A model generated the notes under the pieces. That model was not told the DNA's origin. It saw only the letters and a list, made by a program, of their open reading frames with translations, and searched no databases. Shown one piece after another: positions 5,501-6,223 of a DNA stretch of 6,223 bases. Positions within the stretch are counted from its first letter, which is position 1, and each line of letters opens with the position of its first letter. Origin of the DNA: DATAXV01 sp036272915. GTDB taxonomy: Bacteria; Chloroflexota; Dormibacteria; Dormibacterales; Dormibacteraceae. The stretch spans positions 1 through 6,223 of the forward strand of contig DATAXV010000159.1 of NCBI GenBank assembly GCA_036272915.1. Reading direction: 5' to 3'. A program made the translations under genes and the position numbers.

Positions 5501-6223
5501 GCAACCGGCGACCTCGCCGGCGAGGTGGTGCCGCCGGAGCCGTTCTGGCCCTGAGATCCGGAGCCCTCGGCACCCGAGCCGGAGCCCTGACCGGCCGACC
5601 CGGAACCCTGGCCGGAGGAGCCCGTGGCCGAGGCGGACGGGGTGACGGTCAGGGCGGCGATCTGGGCGAGGCTCTGCAGCGAGCTCGAGATCCGGACCGG
5701 GACCGCCTGCCCGTTGTCCTGGAGCGATCCCACCGACTGGACCAGGGAGGCGCTCTCGAGGGTGGCCACGACCTGGCTCATGGAGACGCCGTCGGCGGTC
5801 AGCTTCTGCGGGTCGAGGGTGACCTGGACCTCCTGGGTGGGGGCACCGCTGACGCTGACCGTGGCGACGCCGGCGAGGCCCTGCAGGCGGGGCACCGCCA
5901 CGGTCTCCAGCCGGCTGGAGGTGGTGGCCAGCGAGGCGTTGCCGTAGACCGAGTACTGGAGGATGGGAAGCTCGCTGGTCGAGAAGGCCTCGACGTCGGG
6001 CGCCTTGGCCGTCGCCGGCAGGCTGCCCTGGATGCGGGTCAGCGCGGCGTTCAGGTTCTGGAGGTCGGTCTGCTCGTCGGTGCCGTCGTTGAACTCGACC
6101 TCGATGATCGAGGCCCCGGAGGCGGAGTCGGAGTCGATCTCATTGACGTCGGTCACGCCCTGCAGGGTGGTGACGACGGGCACCGTGACCTGCGCGTCGA
6201 CCACCGTCGGCGAGGCCTGCGGG
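2512..6223 (-). CDS. HAE1-type RND efflux permease (SwrC-like) with fused C-terminal cytidylate-kinase-like domain; partial, N-terminus beyond the right edge
   Basis: Inner-membrane proton-driven exporter of the AcrB/SwrC (ACR_tran) family. The frame is open to the right edge, where it reads 'PQASPTVVDAQVTVP', matching the 'PGASP..VE..VT.P' segment just after the first helix, so roughly the first 45-50 residues are missing. Residues here count from the Val codon at 6202-6204. Porter segments lie at about 1-310 and 525-820. Eleven membrane helices are visible near 313-333, 338-359, 364-390, 411-435, 441-470, 499-521, 826-848, 853-876, 881-906, 927-947 and 956-986. Helix 4 has 'AIGRVVDDAIVVLENI' with the proton-relay Asp381-Asp382. 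Helix 10 has 'IGIVVTNAIVLLD' with Thr896 at the AcrB Lys940 position, as in SwrC-type members. Oddities are a Gly/Ser/Gln insertion at about 189-230 and an extra cytosolic domain at 1026-1213 beyond helix 12. The visible 1236 residues exceed the usual RND total of about 1050. It heads the visible part of the operon; a periplasmic adaptor or regulator may lie upstream, outside the window. Transported substrate is unknown. Confidence 0.95.
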   Translation of the reverse strand, partial: PQASPTVVDAQVTVPVVTTLQGVTDVNEIDSDSASGASIIEVEFNDGTDEQTDLQNLNAALTRIQGSLPATAKAPDVEAFSTSELPILQYSVYGNASLATTSSRLETVAVPRLQGLAGVATVSVSGAPTQEVQVTLDPQKLTADGVSMSQVVATLESASLVQSVGSLQDNGQAVPVRISSSLQSLAQIAALTVTPSASATGSSGQGSGSAGQGSGSGAEGSGSQGQNGSGGTTSPARSPVAIGDLGTVTLSSVPADTITRTNGRLSIGMNILKTPSSDTVTVANEVKKALPGIAQSMGGGTHFQIITDEATPITNAISGILREGLLGALFAILVIFAFLRSARATLVAAISIPLSLLVALLILWWQDITLNILTLGGMMVAIGRVVDDAIVVLENISRHINEGERPLVASYNAAREILTAVTSSTLTTVAVFLPIIFLTGIAGDFFRPFALTVVTALLASLAVAVTVVPLLASRLLPKPRRQGTDVVSGWLQRRYVPVIRFATSHRPVVLLVALAILVVTAGLVPRLSINLLDQSAGPDVSVNLAMPMNATLAQTNAQTEAVERLIHGTRGVSAYQATVGGTPDPFAPPGSIPADPTTASITVVADATADPAKVLNRIRSRVRSYHGAAKVTTAAGQNSSTSGTSQVQEVVHDSNAATLDQSTQKVISALKGISGLSQVTSNLTTSKPEYVLTPTPALSSSGLTLQQLAGLVSAAVQGDVATEATLSTGETGVVVQLPPGTADTPASLASFPVPTATGSVPLSNLATLQEVPGPQSVNRTNGQQTATITANITGSNTRAVQNRVDKALNKVKLPGGVSVSAGGAFSELSTVLTQFILAILGAIGLVYLIMVATFRSLLKPLVLLAAIPFAATGAIVALVATHTALSLPSLVGLLMLIGIVVTNAIVLLDLVEQYRARGLGVQEALIEGGRHRLRPILMTALATMLALAPLAASGENGGGGAFISAPLAIVVIGGLFTSTFLSLVILPVLYSYAAPFANDRSRQRELDGLLDRAAQNGSSELPEPARMHRGDRPVVTLCADAGLPVAEIGASVASRLNVRLVDLSGGVENLSEALMTMLTEEAKARADFARLLRRLSASAADGGEGLLRPRLREAALELITRSGGVVCGAPAAVLPLGVELGGLRVRLTAPADRRMQLMRGADEEEAAARERLEAADAADQAAWAEAAQGAAAGELYHLALDPTALSLDACASLIATAAETGRQAAAAPSQAVPAPS
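2566..3129 (-). other. Domain within the RND CDS: degenerate cytidylate-kinase-like (Cytidylate_kin2) fold
   Basis: Residues 1026-1213 of the RND frame. The start, 'RPVVTLCADAGLPVAEIG' running on to 'ASRLNVRLVD', lines up without gaps with the family start of the form 'IITISREFGSGGREIG..LAEKLGI.YYD'. The middle 'GGVVCGAPAAVL' matches 'CVIVGRCADYIL', 'LRVRLTAPADRRMQLMRG' matches 'INVFIYA..EYRI.R.ME', and 'YHLALDPTALSLDACASLI' matches the final 'YDLCINS..GIEGAVELI'. Key positions are changed: the Ser-Arg-Glu-x-Gly-Ser-Gly-Gly loop has become Cys-Ala-Asp-x-Gly-Leu-Pro-Val, Gly-Arg-x-Ala-Asp has become Gly-Ala-Pro-Ala-Ala, and the lid 'KRANYY' Arg is lost. I infer a pseudo-kinase or sensor module rather than an active kinase. 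RND topology places it in the cytosol. The alignment was made from memory of the family, not with a profile search. Confidence 0.72.
3142..3157 (-). promoter_or_regulatory. Possible internal translation start for a free cytidylate-kinase-like domain
   Basis: Within the RND frame, an ATG at 3142-3144 (residue Met1021) lies five residues before the C-terminal domain. It is preceded on the minus strand by GGAG (3154-3157) with 9-base spacing. Starting here would give a soluble protein of 210 residues containing the whole domain. In GC-rich DNA a GGAG near an ATG can arise by chance, so this is only a candidate. Confidence 0.3.
5542..5613 (-). repeat. Gly/Ser/Gln low-complexity repeat encoded in the RND permease
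   Basis: Residues about 198-221 of the RND frame consist of imperfect short units such as 'GQGSGSA' and 'GQGSGSG', then 'AEGSGSQGQ'. On the plus strand this appears as repeated variants of 'ccggagccctg' and 'cggaaccctgg'. It lies between the strand 'QIAALTVTPS' and the strand 'SPVAIGDLGTVTL', where RND proteins normally have a short turn ('TPDGGPVRLRDVA'-like). It is in frame and probably forms a flexible extracytoplasmic loop. Confidence 0.8.

Noticed and set aside
5542..5613. Short direct repeats considered as a tandem-repeat locus or CRISPR-like array
   Set aside because: The units are short, imperfect, without spacers and stay in the RND reading frame, so they are explained by a Gly/Ser-rich protein loop.
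3269..5947. Several plus-strand open frames opposite the RND gene
   Set aside because: They mirror the membrane and porter segments of the RND frame, show Ser/Thr/Arg-rich shadow composition and no domain.
6202..6204. GTG as the true start of the RND permease
   Set aside because: The frame is open to the window edge, and the upstream codons encode the conserved Pro-x-Ala-Ser-Pro segment. A start here would also remove the first membrane helix required by the family.

Overview
This is a very GC-rich, densely coded bacterial window with five protein genes, two of them cut by the window edges. No RNA gene, insertion sequence, CRISPR array or non-coding stretch over about 70 bases was seen. The gene content (a SwrC-like HAE1 RND permease, a stand-alone RibD-C reductase, a PPOX-fold flavin protein and an actinobacterial-style kinase-like P-loop protein) suggests a high-GC soil-type lineage such as Actinomycetota, Dormibacterota or Chloroflexota. 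That placement is an inference from family resemblance and composition only.

Layout. The left part (1-1127) is a divergent pair sharing a 66-base gap: a RibD C-terminal-domain reductase on the minus strand, cut at its C-terminus by the left edge, and a pyridoxamine-5'-phosphate-oxidase-fold protein on the plus strand. From 1141 to the right edge everything is on the minus strand and reads as one operon, in the order: RND efflux permease (N-terminus beyond the right edge), alpha/beta hydrolase (10-base gap), zinc-ribbon plus P-loop kinase-like protein (4-base ATGA overlap). The last gene converges on the PPOX gene with only 13 bases between them.

Most unusual feature. The RND permease does not end after its twelfth membrane helix. 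The same open frame continues for about 240 codons through a short linker into a cytosolic domain that aligns, almost without gaps at both ends, with the cytidylate-kinase-like family (Cytidylate_kin2). The nucleotide-binding glycine loop and several conserved polar residues have been replaced. It therefore looks like a degenerate nucleotide-kinase fold used as a regulatory or binding module on a drug/lipid exporter. An in-frame ATG with a GGAG Shine-Dalgarno-like sequence sits just before the domain, so a free copy might also be made. The permease also carries a Gly/Ser/Gln low-complexity insertion in a periplasmic-type porter loop.

How the genes may work together (inference). The operon combines export (RND), hydrolysis (alpha/beta hydrolase) and possible phosphorylation (P-loop kinase), which would fit a small-molecule resistance or processing cassette. 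The divergent pair joins a flavin-pathway-type reductase to a probable flavin-binding protein.
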